Below, in pieces: positions 40,268-52,360 of a DNA stretch of 64,000 bases. The stretch lies in NCBI GenBank assembly GCA_029964075.1, contig CM057148.1, forward strand, positions 23,615,916-23,679,915, in the 5' to 3' direction. Made by a program: the position numbers and the translations under genes. A model generated the notes under the pieces. That model was not told where the DNA came from. It saw only the letters and a list, made by a program, of their open reading frames with translations, and searched no databases. This stretch comes from Patiria pectinifera (Eukaryota > Echinodermata > Asteroidea > Valvatida > Asterinidae). Position 1 is the first letter of the stretch. Every line of letters starts with the position of its first letter.

Positions 40268-40614
40268 GCTGGGTATATTTTCCTGCGTGCAGACTTTCTC
40301 AGCCAGCAGTCGGTCCCTGATCTCCCAGGCGAAGATGGACGGGCACTCCCTCTTGTAGTGGGCCACTCGGCTGACCACCAGCGGGGTAGCTACCCGGGGC
40401 TTACTGCCCCCGATGGCCCGGGGGCGGATGGACCCGGTCTCGTAGTACCGGCCCAGGATCTTGGACACGCAGCCGTTGGAGACCTGGAGGATCCGGGAGA
40501 TGTCGCAGGGCCGGGCCCCGCTGTGGGCGAGCTCCACTATCTTCTGCCGCGTGGAGTCCGGGAGCGGCCGGCCGTTGACGAACATACCGCCGAGCTGGTT
40601 GACCCCGCTGTGAC
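40268..40614 (-). CDS. Pax6: Pax6 paired-domain exon (residues 37-152)
   Basis: The exon encodes 115 whole codons from [15 protein letters not shown] to TQENIPS. That is the N-terminal PAI subdomain, the linker and most of the C-terminal RED subdomain of a Pax6 paired domain. PAI contacts DNA in the minor and major grooves; the residues expected for Pax6 specificity (Ile42, Gln44, Asn47, in RILQVSN) are all present. The acceptor is CATACAG before GTCACAGC (phase 1) and the donor is CCCAGC then GTGAGT (phase 0). In vertebrates this segment is split by an intron between RILQ and VSNG, where alternative exon 5a lies; here it is one uninterrupted exon. Residues such as LVVSRVAHY and AEKVCTQEN differ from the vertebrate sequence and look ambulacrarian. 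No frameshift or missing residue is seen. Confidence 0.98.
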
Positions 40615-40618
40615 CTGT

Positions 40619-40648
40619 ATGCAAATGAAATGTAAATGAAATGCAAAT
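40619..40648 (+). promoter_or_regulatory. Three octamer-type motifs at 11-bp spacing beside the paired-exon acceptor
   Basis: ATGCAAAT at 40619-40626, ATGTAAAT at 40630-40637 and ATGCAAAT at 40641-40648, each starting exactly 11 bp after the last. Two are perfect POU octamers. The cluster begins 5 bp from the first base of the paired exon and, read on the minus strand, supplies its pyrimidine tract. It may therefore bind POU factors, serve splicing, or both. Confidence 0.45.
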
Positions 40649-43600
40649 GAGGATATTTTTCTTCAATATTTTAGTTTTTGTTTTAATTACTCCGAAGTTT
40701 GGAGTTATTCATTTTGAGATTTGCAAGTTCAAAAAAAAACTGCCGATAAAACAAGTCAATCACTTTTTCTAGAGTCAAGATCTGCACAATGTGCAGATCC
40801 GTTGGTACATGAGCTCACAACTTTCGAGAACAGAAAGTTTCATGTGAAATCACCTCATACTCTACGTAACATTATTATCGCAACGGATTTATAACAGGAA
40901 GTAACTTCCAAGGCGGGAAATGCGATGTAAGAATCGGTGACACTTGCAAGTTGGCGTTTTCAACTCGATGAATTTGTGCTCATTATATACGTACACAGGA
41001 AATGGCGCAACACACAAACACGGCACACCTCTTTTGATGCTTTGGTTGGCACTGTCATACTATGTCCACACTTTCCATTCAATTTCATCGTTAATAAATG
41101 TTCTAAATTTTCTAAATCTTCTAATTTTCTTTCTCATGAGGAATCCGTTTACAACTGGATTTTCTGACCTTCAATGCGTGAAGTTATCCTTCGGAACTGG
41201 CAATTATATTCATATACAAATTTAAGTTTGAAATGTCCTGTTACCTGCAACTATGGAATTCTCTACCCTTTAACAAAAGGCGCGTGGTAAAATTACCACG
41301 AAACCAAGAACGAAACTAATATAGGCTTATGGTAATGACTACATTCAATTTATAAAAGCAATAAGGTCATATCTGTTCAACAAGTTACTCTTAGGGTAGT
41401 GCTGCACTAGCTATAAAACGGCTCTCACATGATAATTTCAAAGGAAAACAAAATATCGTATTGCCATTTTGTTACAATGTCACGCGAAGTTTTTAGCTTG
41501 TAAGCGCAGCAACGGGTGAAAACACTAAATGTGTCTTTGCTACATTGCATTGTTCAACATTATCAAGGAGTGGTTAAAAAATAACACACATCTTTGTATC
41601 TGGACACCAGTCGGCCAGGTTCTTTTAGCCCCCCAAAATGGTATTGGTCAAAATGTACAAAGAAAAATACCAGAAGCTGTTTACTGCTTGGTGTTAGAAC
41701 GTGCAAATGACATAAATTCTAGCAATAAAGATTCTGGACTTTAAGGCATGCTTCACAGTGAAACACGGGTACCAGCTGATTGACCTGTGACGTCAGAGGT
41801 CATCATCTCTTGCACTGCAGTGCATACGAATGCGGATATTACACGCATCGTTTCAGTATAGACGGGAGACGAGTTTTAATATGGCAACAGGAAGGCATAG
41901 ATCCGGGCTTGTCCTGCCCGTCGATTTCAGCAAAAGCAAAGCAAATATTAAGATTGGGATACTGGGAACAACATTCCCCGCTTTCCCTTTGTAAGAACTG
42001 GGCGTCCTAAAACAAAACAAAAATTAGTCATCTCATATTGATCGACATCGATTCCACTTGACCAAAGGAACCTAGTCGTTGCGTTCAGTGTCTTTACGTT
42101 CATAAGGCTACATGATTTAACCGTTGTGCTTCCATTTTTTCTTGCGATTCCAACAAGATGGCAGGAACAAAATGAGAATAGTTTGGCCCGATTTTTCTGA
42201 GACGTAATTAGCTTGGTCGGTCACGTGACTGCTTCACAGCCTCATCATTTTGGATGAGAAACGAAAGGAGTTATAGATACAATGGCGTTGTTAATGAGAC
42301 AGCAGCAGTGAGACACAGGGTGCAGGACGGGGTGGCACACATGCATACAAATGGACGGGGGAGGAATGGACATAGAGCTGTCAATGCAATGATAAATGGT
42401 CCAAACAAATAAAAGGAATGAAGCAAAATTGGAAATGAAATTGCTTAGCCTATTTCACTGCTTATCAGATATCCACTTTGGTCCAAAAGGAGCGTAACGT
42501 GAGCCTTCATCGTGTGGTATTTTGGTTAAAAGTTACTTGATTTTGGCTGTAAAATTAAAAAGAAATACATCTATATAATATCGATGAGTTGAGTAACTTT
42601 GTGGTTTGTTTTTTTCGATTGCTTAGTTTTCAATCCACCTAGGTGGTCGAGTTGTACCTTGCAACGCTGAAACATATGGGCCTATGCACAATTTATACAG
42701 TGTATACATTGTGCTAATAATGTGAACACTTCTGTACCCACTTTTGCACATGTCTAGTCTAAGACGTCTTTATTTTTATTTGCAACAAAATGGAAGTCCT
42801 TTCATGGCATCAGGAATAAGTTGTAAAAACGTCAAGTATACATTTTAAAGTTCGTTTTCAGGAACGTTTAGATAGCAAATCGTGTATGTTATTCTGTCTA
42901 AATATGAAGTCACTTTAATGTGCTTAATAAATTAACAAGCTTTCGTACGATGCCTAATCGTGTCACGGACATCCACAAATCTACAGAAGTCGTGATTCAA
43001 ACGTGTGAGAAAAAAAATGATAGGTACAACATCTTCATGTTGAAAAGTGTAGTCGCCAAAATACAATATGACATTGCCTCTCTTCTATTCTTTTGTTGAT
43101 AGAAACGGGATTAGTATAGGTGAGGGTGGAATTATTGCGGTGACATCAGCTCACATGTGGGCACAATGGCAGGTTTGTATTCTTAATACAAGTCGCCTAT
43201 AGGTGAAATACTGTACTATCCTTCCGTAGGTACACACAGGCGGCTTTTACACCGTGACTCAAGCATTAGCTGACGCGCGCTTAAAAAGGCATCACGTCTC
43301 TCGCGCCCGTCCCGCCAAATTACATTTGCGCCTTTTTTTTCTTTAGTTGCCGCTCCTTGATGCAATTTGCTAGGGGATGTTCATTCTCTTGATGCGCGTT
43401 GGGTTACTGCGCCCGCTGTGGTTCAAGGCCAATAAAAGAAGACTTCTGCCCGCCGTCATTTCGGAGGTTTGTCCCCACGAATGTGGGTCCGCGTGGCGCG
43501 GTCATGTGGTAGGAAGTTTTGCTCACTACCAAAATACTACTACGTAAACTATAAAAATAATAATAATAATAAATATATAAAAGTTGGTGAAAATGTTAGG

Positions 43601-46600
43601 CAAAGATTTTCTAACTCGACAGTTAGTTTGAAGGATTTCGACTGCTGCATGAGTTGAGTAAAATTTCACCAATGTTTGTAGAGAATTTGCGCAAATTCTG
43701 TGCGACAGTTGCTATATTATGAGTTGTTTGGACAAGAAGTGGAAAAACAAATTGCCCTTTTCTTTTACGGTGGAAATGGTTATACTTGTAGCAAAATGGA
43801 AACTGGCGATTTCTTAGAAATAGGAGTTTTATGTCCAAGAGATTATCTGGAGTCATAAATTCGAGCATGCTAGATTTTTTTTCCAGCAATCCATGGCAAA
43901 TGAGAGGAAGCATAATTGCTCGATGTTTTTTTTAATTCTTGCGATATTTGGAAAATCATTGTCTACCATTTGGGACAGGTTTTCGCTATTACTAGTGTTT
44001 TAAAGGGTTGCAAAATATCGTAAAAAACAAACATCTGAATCAGAAATATAAATCGTAAATTTCAATATCAAGTGATGACCCACACAAATTTTATAATTAT
44101 ATATTTTTTCATCACATTTTATGAGTCGCTTTGAGTTTGCTGAACACAAACATTGACATTCGATTCTGTTTTTGCAGCTAATTACTCTACATATGTTCTT
44201 CATTTTATCACTTTTCAATTCAAAGTCCAATCAGATGCAGGCCTGCATGCTGAAGACTCTTCACTAACAAAAATAGATTCATTCTCCGTTGTACTTACAG
44301 TCGGGACGTTATTTACAATGCTAATAATGAATATTTGCAGTGTATGTTTCGTGGAATTCCATGACATGAATTAACACAACTTTATCAACACAATGCAGGC
44401 AAGATTTTTTTGAACCAAAATAATTTTCATCCAATAAAAAAAGAATATCATTGTAACTTAAAACCTTTACTCATTTTTTTCGTCCTTTATTTTCGTGCAT
44501 TATAAAACAAAACCCCCCAAAAAACCCATAAATATCGCAACGAATTGTAGATCTAGATTGTTGTTTTTTAGGTCTTAATTCCAACAATGTTGAGAACACT
44601 TCCAAGGATTTGACGAATACTTCCATTTTTGTGTTACTGTCAAAAATCCAGCGTTTAGACATTATCGACCGCGGCCATTTATACGCGTTGGCATAATACG
44701 TGAATCGTATTGCACATTTATGCTAAGTTTCTGTAGTTGTCCTGCCGGTGTGCGCGCCGCATAAGTGACGATGCGATGCGCCACGGTTCGTGTGAGTCAA
44801 CGCAACGAGTATTTTTATTTTTTTGTGGCTCTGATGGCAGTTTGGTGAATGCCCATTTCTCGTCTCTGTGTCTGAAAGCGCTATCCACGGGGAGCTCACG
44901 TATAGCCACAATGGGCAGCCCCCATTCACAGCACCGCCGACTATAACAAAGGCCGCGTTGCAGCAAGCCACGCAACAATTTGCTAATAAAATATTGTCCA
45001 TGTTACGCTCCTTTTTATTTTTTTTCTTCTCTCTTGAATTCTGCGAGGCTGGCGGAATTGCATTATGCCCTGTTGAGCTTGAGATACACTCGGCGAGGGA
45101 ATGGACTATTCTGGGTCGAAATGTGATGGGTTTGGAGAAGGCAGGGAAAATTTCTTATTTTTATAATGAAATTACTGATGAAATTCCAGGCTTGAGTGCA
45201 ACAACATTAGTGTTCTGTAAAACACATGTCTTCTTCGTGTATCACGTGGATGCATGCACTGAAACAGGTGTAGAGACCTGAATGCAATTCTCGATGAAGA
45301 CATAAACATAAAGTGCAAAGAAGCTATTATATTCGTAGTTGGTAGGTTTTTGAAAATAAAATATTGCATGGACATGGACAAACCGATTGGGAGTAGCTGG
45401 AACTATGCTGGAACAAACATGAATGCCCAAAGCCAGATAGCATTATAAAAAGTACAGCACATCCAACGCTGAATCGATTCTGGCATTTAATAGAAAGGTC
45501 ATTTTGTTCGATTTCAGAAACGAATGGCATTTTAAAGTATAGTATAGTTAAATGGTTATAGTTTAAAGTATAGTATATTAAATATAGCATATTTGTATAG
45601 TATATTAAGCCCGCACACTTAATCAGAAACGACATCATAATGTATGGCAATGCCTTGACACCAGTTGAAATAGCAATAACATACGACCAACCAAACGGAA
45701 TAATATCATCACTAATGTATTTTTACCATAGCAATGTAATTCTCATACTCGGTGAAAATGTAAGAAACAGTATGGGTTTCTAAAATTTATCCGAATGCAG
45801 ATATTTTAAGGAGAATTCGTTGAGGTTCCTCGGTAGTATTTATGCATAGAGATACACAGTCTGCCACAACCTTGACATGGTTGTGTATATAAACACACGG
45901 TCGTTAGCATATGAAAGCACAGGGTATGCGTTCAGCGTGTTGGCACTAAAAACAATAGGGCAATCCACATGGGGCAGCTCCACACTATATCGCCTGTATA
46001 CTGGCATGCAATGGCCAACGTTCATATTAGTCATTCCAAGCCTACTGTATGTAAACCTGCATTATTTAAAAGATATTCTGCTGGTCTTCGTTTAGAATAT
46101 CTGATCGCGTGTGCGACGAAAAAAAAAATTACAAGCGTACCTTGTTGCAATATTAATGGCCCTTGTGTGTTTGTTCTTTAATTCCTCGGGCTGAAATTAT
46201 AAATACATACATATCGTCTGCTTTGTATTCTTCCTGCCTTTTCTAGATTTTGAAAAAAAATAGAGAGTTCAGACCTAAAGCAGAATGATTGTAATCAATT
46301 TTAATATTTTTGTGTCTTCCTTTCAATCAGCTTCGAATTCAATCAACGAATTCTAACCAAATTGTCGACAAATTGCAATTTATTTTACTTGCCAAATCAT
46401 TCCTGCACTGCAAGGGTAAATTCTGAAACAAGAAACGAAATTGTCGAGTCAAATAATTTGCCCATAATCAGGATCTGTTGTGTCCACGCACGTTTCATTG
46501 TCTTTTCGAGAAACCAAATGGTCACGATATAAATTATTTTGCAATCGACGAAATTTTCAAATTCTCGGAAGTATTTGTATGTTTTTTTCTTCTTCTTTAA

Positions 46601-47915
46601 ATAAATATGTTATAATTAACAGTCTTCTTGTATTAAAATATCGCTGAAAATAACTGAGATGAATTTTCGATGTATCTCCAAAGATATTTCGTTGTGAAAA
46701 TTGTGTTGAGAGTTTAAACACATTTCTAAACATTTGATTATACCTATTTGTCTTGCAGAAGCTTAAATCTACGACATATTTCGACTTGTGGATGGCTGTG
46801 ACATATTTAGGTACACTATGAAGGCCTTTAGGTACCACCGAGTATACAATGAAAAAGTAAACGACTTATGGGGTTCAAGTCAAAAGATAGGCTAAACACA
46901 CCCTCGAATTTTCTGCCTCTTTTTTACCAACCGTCTCCGGAAAAAGGACCTTTAAAACATAAAATTGACATGTGTACAAGTTATTATTGAAGACACTAAC
47001 GGGCTTTCACACTGTGCCAAAAAAAATCTAAACATGTCTTAAACTAAACATGCGAACAAAAAGTGGTACAAAAAAAAGGTGAATTCTAAGCACCATTGTT
47101 GAAGCGAACAGAGACAATAATTGTCAATAGTCAGTCAGTATTCCCGAGTCGATTCTCAGGAATACTGACACATTTGGGATCATTTCTCTTTTCGTCCACA
47201 ACACAGACTTGTGATTCATACCTGTGGTTTTGTTCTAGGGGTCGTCCCGACGCGCGTTATCCAGATAAAATTCGATATTTGACAGCCTTGTGTTCCTGCT
47301 AATCTCTCTGTCGCAAGGAGTGACGATTTCTTGGGCATTTGAGGATTGTCTCTCTTATTTTGTAATAGTTGACTCATTTTGCTCCATTTCTGAGCAAGGA
47401 TGAGTAATTAAGATGACTTTTCATTTGTCACACTCACGGGAAGAATACTCCAATCCATTCCAATAAGTAAATTGGCTTCAAATACTGGAATAATTCGTAT
47501 CATTTTATTCAGAAATCCAGATTTGTGTGTTTTTGTCCCCTTCAAATCTTCAAGTTGAAGGTATAAAAAATGCCCCATGCTTCCAAAATGCAAATACCCG
47601 TCTGACGTTTGCACAATAATCGAACACAAATGATTGTCCAATAATTGCACAATAATTGAACAAAAATTATTGTCCAAACTAAGCACACTAAAAGCTGGAT
47701 TTTGTTTCATGGCTTTTCGGGTAACATTCTTTTTACAATCATCAGTATCCGTTATTTACTCGCATGATTGGAAGCCCCGACATGCTACTCACGCATGAGT
47801 GAAATGAGTGTTGAAGAGAACATTCAGACACATAATCAATCTTTTCAAAACTCTATAGGCTTTCACTGATTATAATTTGTAAAAATCTACCTTGAGAGTG
47901 TGGCTTAAACCCTCG

Positions 47916-47968
47916 GTAATCCCTTCTTTGTTCTTAGCATGACGATTTGAGAACAAAGAAGGGATTAC
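47916..47968. repeat. Perfect 19-bp hairpin in the first large intron
   Basis: GTAATCCCTTCTTTGTTCT (47916-47934) is followed by a 15-base loop and its exact complement (47950-47968). Each arm contains a SOX-type CTTTGTT core. Confidence 0.75.
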
Positions 47969-48577
47969 TGTACAGTTGATTGCACAGGTGAACAACAAAA
48001 AAAGGAAAACTGTTTTCAAATTTTGCGGCAATTCAATGCCAACTTCCCTTTCCGTGTTGTTTGTGTGTGGATGAACTGACCAGGTTCGCGTACTACAAAT
48101 CGGATCTTGGTTGCTTGTTTATTGTAAAGGCAAGGTTAAAATGAGCAACGGATGCAGATCCATTTTAATTTGCTAAACACACCGTCCCTCTCTGCGGCCG
48201 AACAATCGGGATTATAGGATCGAGAGACGCGTGAGTCATTCGTGGAGGGCAGAAAGGACAAAATAAATGTGGACTTTTTTTGTACAGTTTGCACATGTTA
48301 TATACCGTGGTTCTTTGGCAAAGCAACACAATCATTATTCTAGGCTTCAACATTCATGTTCTGTGAATACAATGTGTATACATTAATGTTTAAACATGCC
48401 CAAAATTCATGTCAGAAAAGAGGTGCGATCGAGCGCTAACAACCACATCGTTTGTCATACCGATATTATACATTTACATTGAATTCCTCAACCTAAGGAG
48501 ACAGGCGAGTGTACAGGAATATAGTTCGTATATGTACTGGCAAAAGTCGTAGTTACAAAAAATAGAAAATAGACATG

Positions 48578-48774
48578 AAGTTAATCAAAACTGCAATACA
48601 TGTGTATATTAAGTTAACCATGACTGCAATATGTATTAAGTTAACCATAACTGAAATATGTTAACCATAACTGAAATATGTTAACCATAAGTGCAGTATA
48701 TATTAGGTTAGCCATATAACTGCAATGTATATGCAGTCAACTATCAACGTCAAATTAACGATAACTACAATGTA
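48578..48774. repeat. Short imperfect tandem repeat
   Basis: Repeats of about 20-30 bp built on TTAACCATAACTGAAATATG, about seven units with indels. Confidence 0.6.
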
Positions 48775-51015
48775 CGGAGCGAGACGAACTAAAGTGACTG
48801 AGTAAGGGGAAAACAATACGTGGCTCGCTCTATTTAACAAATATAACATAGAAATACATAATATACTACTGACTAATAACTAGTGGCAATTTCACGTAAT
48901 TTGCCTAAGCTTTTCGCAAGTTATTTCTACTTCGATAGAAATACCACCAAATTCAGCTGTCATCATTCAATGACACACATTGATGAATACCGTTTTAAAT
49001 TTCAGGGAAAAAAACTTGATTTATTCCTCGTAGACAAAGCACAAAATCTGACAGTAAAAATAATGTTTCAGTCTTAAGTGACTCAAATTAAACATTGAAA
49101 GAAATGTGAATTTCAATGCCTGTGTCTTATCTCTGGTTCTCACTCCCTTGAATAGCTTCAAAGCATTTAGCATTCCATGGACAGCTGTAACAATGGGTTG
49201 CTTTAGTAAAAACTGCACAACTTCTGACAGCAAGGATCAATTTCAGTATAATTTCTTTCAAATGAGTGGAAAAACAATTATTGCTTCATTCGTGTATCAA
49301 TTGTAAATGCTTTTTAAGGGGAGAAAGTCATTCATCCCGGTGCTTTTCGCATTGTATACGAAGTTAACCAGAATGACAAGAAGTCTGCAATAAAGACAAA
49401 AAGTTTGTCACATGAAATCCATTGGTAAGTCCAAATCTGGATAATAACCTTATCTCAAGAATTCGCATCACTGCTGGGCCAATTAACAGCTCAAAATACC
49501 TCTGAAGTTGACTTTGTCGGCGGGACTTCGAGTGGGTGTATAATTTGGAAAGAGTTGAAGCATGGGTGAGTGCAGTGGACACGCTCGAGGTACGAAGAAC
49601 TGAGGATGTAATTTACGGGAGAGATACCAAGCGTGTGAAATCCAAGGCTTTTGCTTTACCGCCGGGTGATACGGGGGAGCCCTGGGTGGGAAAACGGGGA
49701 TAGCTGGTTCTAAAACCGCAATACAGGTGGAAGAAATTCGACTCTGGCGGCCAAACGGAGCTTACTTCGTTTAAAATAATTGTTAAGCTTCCGAATTTGG
49801 AGATACCATACTCAGCGCTGTGAAAATTTGATTGGGTGCCCGACAAGGGTCCATATTTCCCGAAATGCAGTATCCGGAATGAGGTTGACAGTGTGCAAAA
49901 CGGCTCAAATTTCCAAGATCACCAGCGAAAACTAAGTGTGAAACCTTCTCAAGAGGGATTTGGAGCTACCAGATTTTGGCGCTGGTTGGAGGGGCACGGG
50001 AGAAATTCCACGCCCTAGGGTGACATGAAAAATTAGTGCACTGGTCAATTCATGGGATATTAACACACGCAACAGGGACGGGCATTATACTGTGTAGGGC
50101 CAAGCAGTTATTGCTGTGCGTTCGTATAATGATCGCAGCCAAGCACTTTACTATGAGTGACTGCTGATTGTGGTTAACGAATTTTCACATTTAAGGACCA
50201 AAATTGTGCAACATTACACCGTAATTATTTGTCTGGTGCATAAATATAGAATCTGCCGTGACAAAATTGCACTTGCTATAACTGTTTTTTAGACCAAAGG
50301 AACGCGACAGTGGATAATTCGATTTGTATTGTGCTCGACGGCGATGCTTCAATATTAGCCTTATTGCAACTTATTGAATTAACGAATTTTTAAAGATTAG
50401 ATACAAATTCACTATATTTTTCTCATTGAAATGTGGGACACGGACAGTTTACACAGGCTGTTGGGATGACACTGCGAAATATGCAAGCCCAAGGCTACAA
50501 CACGCACATGGAATCAAGCGTACCCGCGACCTCGCATGCTGTTCTAAAATCACACGCAGATGAATACGGTTTTTTTGTCCGCATCGAATTTTGAAAAACA
50601 ACCGTTTGTTTTGATTCCGAAAACTATATCGGTAGATAACATGCGTATAAGGTACATAACAAAACGTCGAGCTTTGGTTTTGGTAATCGTAACAAACGAA
50701 AGGGCATGATTATCACAAACAATTAATGATTTTTAAAAAAGAGATTTCGGCCCACGTGTTAGACATGTGTTTTTTCTCCAAAAAGAAGAGATTTTGAGAA
50801 GGGTAGGGATATTTCAGTGAACGTGTTCTACCTGTAAATCAACTCGATTCATAAAATACAACGAAAGAATTTCCGAGGTATGAAATTTCGTCAGCGCTAA
50901 TTTGCTTCATTATCCCCTACCAAATTGCCTCTGGCAGGGATTTTGGCGGATTTTTTTTTTTCTGCAGAAGAATTTGGTTGAAAAAAGGGGGGTTGAAAGG
51001 GTAGGCTAATCTTAC

Positions 51016-51124
51016 CTCTGGATCGGTTGCCTTTTTTCGATTTAGTAGCCGAGTCGGTCTGTCCTTGCGGGGAAACGCTCCCCGCGGTCCCCGTGGTGGT
51101 TTCCACGCCGTTCTGTTGCGACAT
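51016..51124 (-). CDS. Pax6: Pax6 start-codon exon, coding part (residues 1-36 plus first base of 37)
   Basis: This exon encodes a 36-residue N-terminal arm starting MSQQNGVETTTG, rich in Thr, Ser and Gln, then a basic patch KSKKGNRSR just before the paired domain. The ATG at 51124 was chosen because it is the first in-frame ATG in this open frame; the frame continues upstream to about 51.39 kb but only with GTG. The ATG has G at -3. The donor is AGAG then GTAAGA, leaving phase 1, so the split codon reads G plus GT from the paired exon and gives Gly before HSGVNQ. Other Pax6 proteins have short variable arms here, so the sequence itself is not diagnostic. The exon is supported by its phase match, its strong donor and its position. 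An upstream exon could extend the N-terminus in frame (see 51711-51825). Confidence 0.85.
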
Positions 51125-51598
51125 GCCGCCGGTAAAATAATCTCGGTCTTTTTGATTCTTTCTTCTGTTCACGGTCTTGTTTTCTGTGCCGTCCAAACAC
51201 TCTTGTGTCCCCCTGGAGGGCCGGACGAAAAGAAAGTCCCGAATCGCCTGGAGATATTGACAAACAGGTTGCGCGTTCACCGTATACCGCAAGGTCCGTC
51301 TGTACCGGTGACTGGAGGGTTTTTTCACCGGGGGATGCAGTCTGTTTACCCGGTGGGATGAAACAAAAAGAACGGACCGGACCGTCCTGGCCGGCGATCA
51401 CCGAAGACAAGACGCTACTCCGACCCTGACTTTTCTTGCCAGACCACCGTCTATCGAGACACCCCAAGGCTAGTCCGTCCCAGGCGTTATGATCTTCAGC
51501 AACTCTCTGCTCGCCTTCTGTGGGTTTATGGGGTTCTTATCTCTCTCCTATTATGTCAGCTCAACACACAACTGTCTGGTCACATAGCGGCCCGCGCG

Positions 51599-51653
51599 TA
51601 TTATACACACTCCTGAACTTGGCCTATAGCCTCACTCAATGCCTCATTTGCAT
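51599..51653 (-). promoter_or_regulatory. Octamer plus TATA-like pair upstream of the Pax6 start-codon exon
   Basis: On the minus strand a perfect octamer ATGCAAAT (51653-51646) lies 40 bp before TATAATA (51605-51599). The arrangement resembles a POU-bound octamer over a core promoter and could give a second start about 450 bp above the MSQQNG codon. It lies inside the intron predicted downstream of the exon at 51711-51825, so the two would be alternative promoters. Motif evidence only. Confidence 0.3.
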
Positions 51654-51710
51654 AGCACTGACCTCCGATTCTTCCCCTCCGGCTTGCACGGCATTGTAAA
51701 ACCCACATAC

Positions 51711-51825
51711 CTGTTCAACGTGGGGGGGAGTTTGAGAGTGAATGGTCGGCAGAGGGCGCCCTGGTCCATAGCCAGAGGGAATCCGCGCCCTTGGCCGGGC
51801 GAGGTGAACTTGGCGGCGGCTGCGG
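51711..51825 (-). other. Pax6: Candidate Pax6 first exon, mostly 5' UTR or alternative N-terminus
   Basis: On the minus strand a TATAAAG box (51855-51849) is followed by about 115 bp of GC-rich sequence ending in a near-perfect donor, AACAG then GTATGT, at 51711/51710. It contains an ATG at 51769 with G at -3 and G at +4, opening 19 codons that start MDQGALCRPFTLKLPP. If spliced to a plausible acceptor near 51.34 kb (pyrimidine run, then AAACAG before ACTGCATC), the reading frame runs without a stop into the MSQQNG start. Boxes, donor and frame are read directly; that they form a real exon is inference. The transcription start is set 30 bp below the TATA box. The exon could equally be non-coding. 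Confidence 0.4.
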
Positions 51826-51848
51826 CGGCGTCCACCGCACCGACTCAA

Positions 51849-51855
51849 CTTTATA
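51849..51855 (-). promoter_or_regulatory. TATA box of the candidate upstream Pax6 promoter
   Basis: TATAAAG on the minus strand, 725 bp upstream of the MSQQNG start codon, followed by a GC-rich stretch and a strong splice donor. No clear initiator was recognised. Confidence 0.4.
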
Positions 51856-52016
51856 ATGCGATGACTTCATCTGCGATTGGGCTTGACTGTGGAATTGAAA
51901 CTTTGGCTGCACAGTAACACGATAGGCCTGGACCATTCAAACCTACGCAGCCTTGATTATCAGAAGCCGAACAGAGCTGTAGTTTACACTCCATGAGCAT
52001 TTCAGCACACCATCAA

Positions 52017-52360
52017 TACACTGTAAAAATGGTGTTTAGGATTTAAACACATTTCTAAACACTAATTATGTACCCACTTTTTCCACACGTTTAGCACCAT
52101 GACATGTTAAGATGTCCTTTTTCTGTGACACGCATTATCCGTTTGACATGTACAATGAATAATAATATGTTTAGCATTTAAACACCTTCCTAAGCGCATT
52201 TAGATATACAATCCTAAGCACATGTCCAAAACGTAAACACGTTTAGTTTCACAACATTAAAAAGTGGTAAACGTTTAGAATTGAAACACATTCCTAAACG
52301 TATTAAACTATAAACGAGTTTCTGATGTGTTTAAATGCTAAACACTGTTTTTACAGTGTA
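52017..52360. mobile_element. MITE with TACACTGTAAAAA ends
   Basis: The ends are TACACTGTAAAAA and TTTTTACAGTGTA, and the inverted repeat extends to about 34 bp with a few mismatches. The interior repeats a GTTTAG...AAACAC theme in both orientations, so the whole element folds on itself. No coding capacity. The superfamily is not assigned. Confidence 0.65.

Larger units (their letters stand above)
40615..51015 (-). other. First large Pax6 intron (10.4 kb)
   Basis: Intron between the start-codon exon and the paired exon. It includes the octamer cluster at 40619-40648, a GC-rich patch near 43.26-43.48 kb, a GC-rich patch near 44.70-44.96 kb, a perfect hairpin at 47916-47968, and a short tandem repeat at 48578-48774. 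The rest is AT-rich with no recognised gene or element. Confidence 0.8.
9518..51825 (-). other. Pax6: Pax6 gene, 5' part (gene span within the window, 3' end outside)
   Basis: Pax6 is a nuclear transcription factor with an N-terminal paired domain and a central homeodomain, and controls eye and nervous system development across bilaterians. Four exons on the minus strand (51124-51016, 40614-40268, 27570-27369, 9637-9518) were joined by matching splice phase: phase 1, 0 and 1 at the three junctions, then phase 1 leaving the last exon. They give 259 residues with the paired domain at about 37-164 and the homeodomain starting near 242. The Pax6-class recognition residues Ile42, Gln44 and Asn47 of the paired domain are present, which separates it from Pax2/5/8. 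The rest of the homeodomain and the C-terminal transactivation region were not found at positions 1-9517. The span start uses a predicted transcription start and is soft; the exons are firm. Confidence 0.95.

Noticed and set aside
51042-51467. 141-codon minus-strand ORF overlapping the Pax6 start exon
   Set aside because: It is a different frame from MSQQNG and reads the same DNA out of phase. The splice phase and protein similarity support the other frame.
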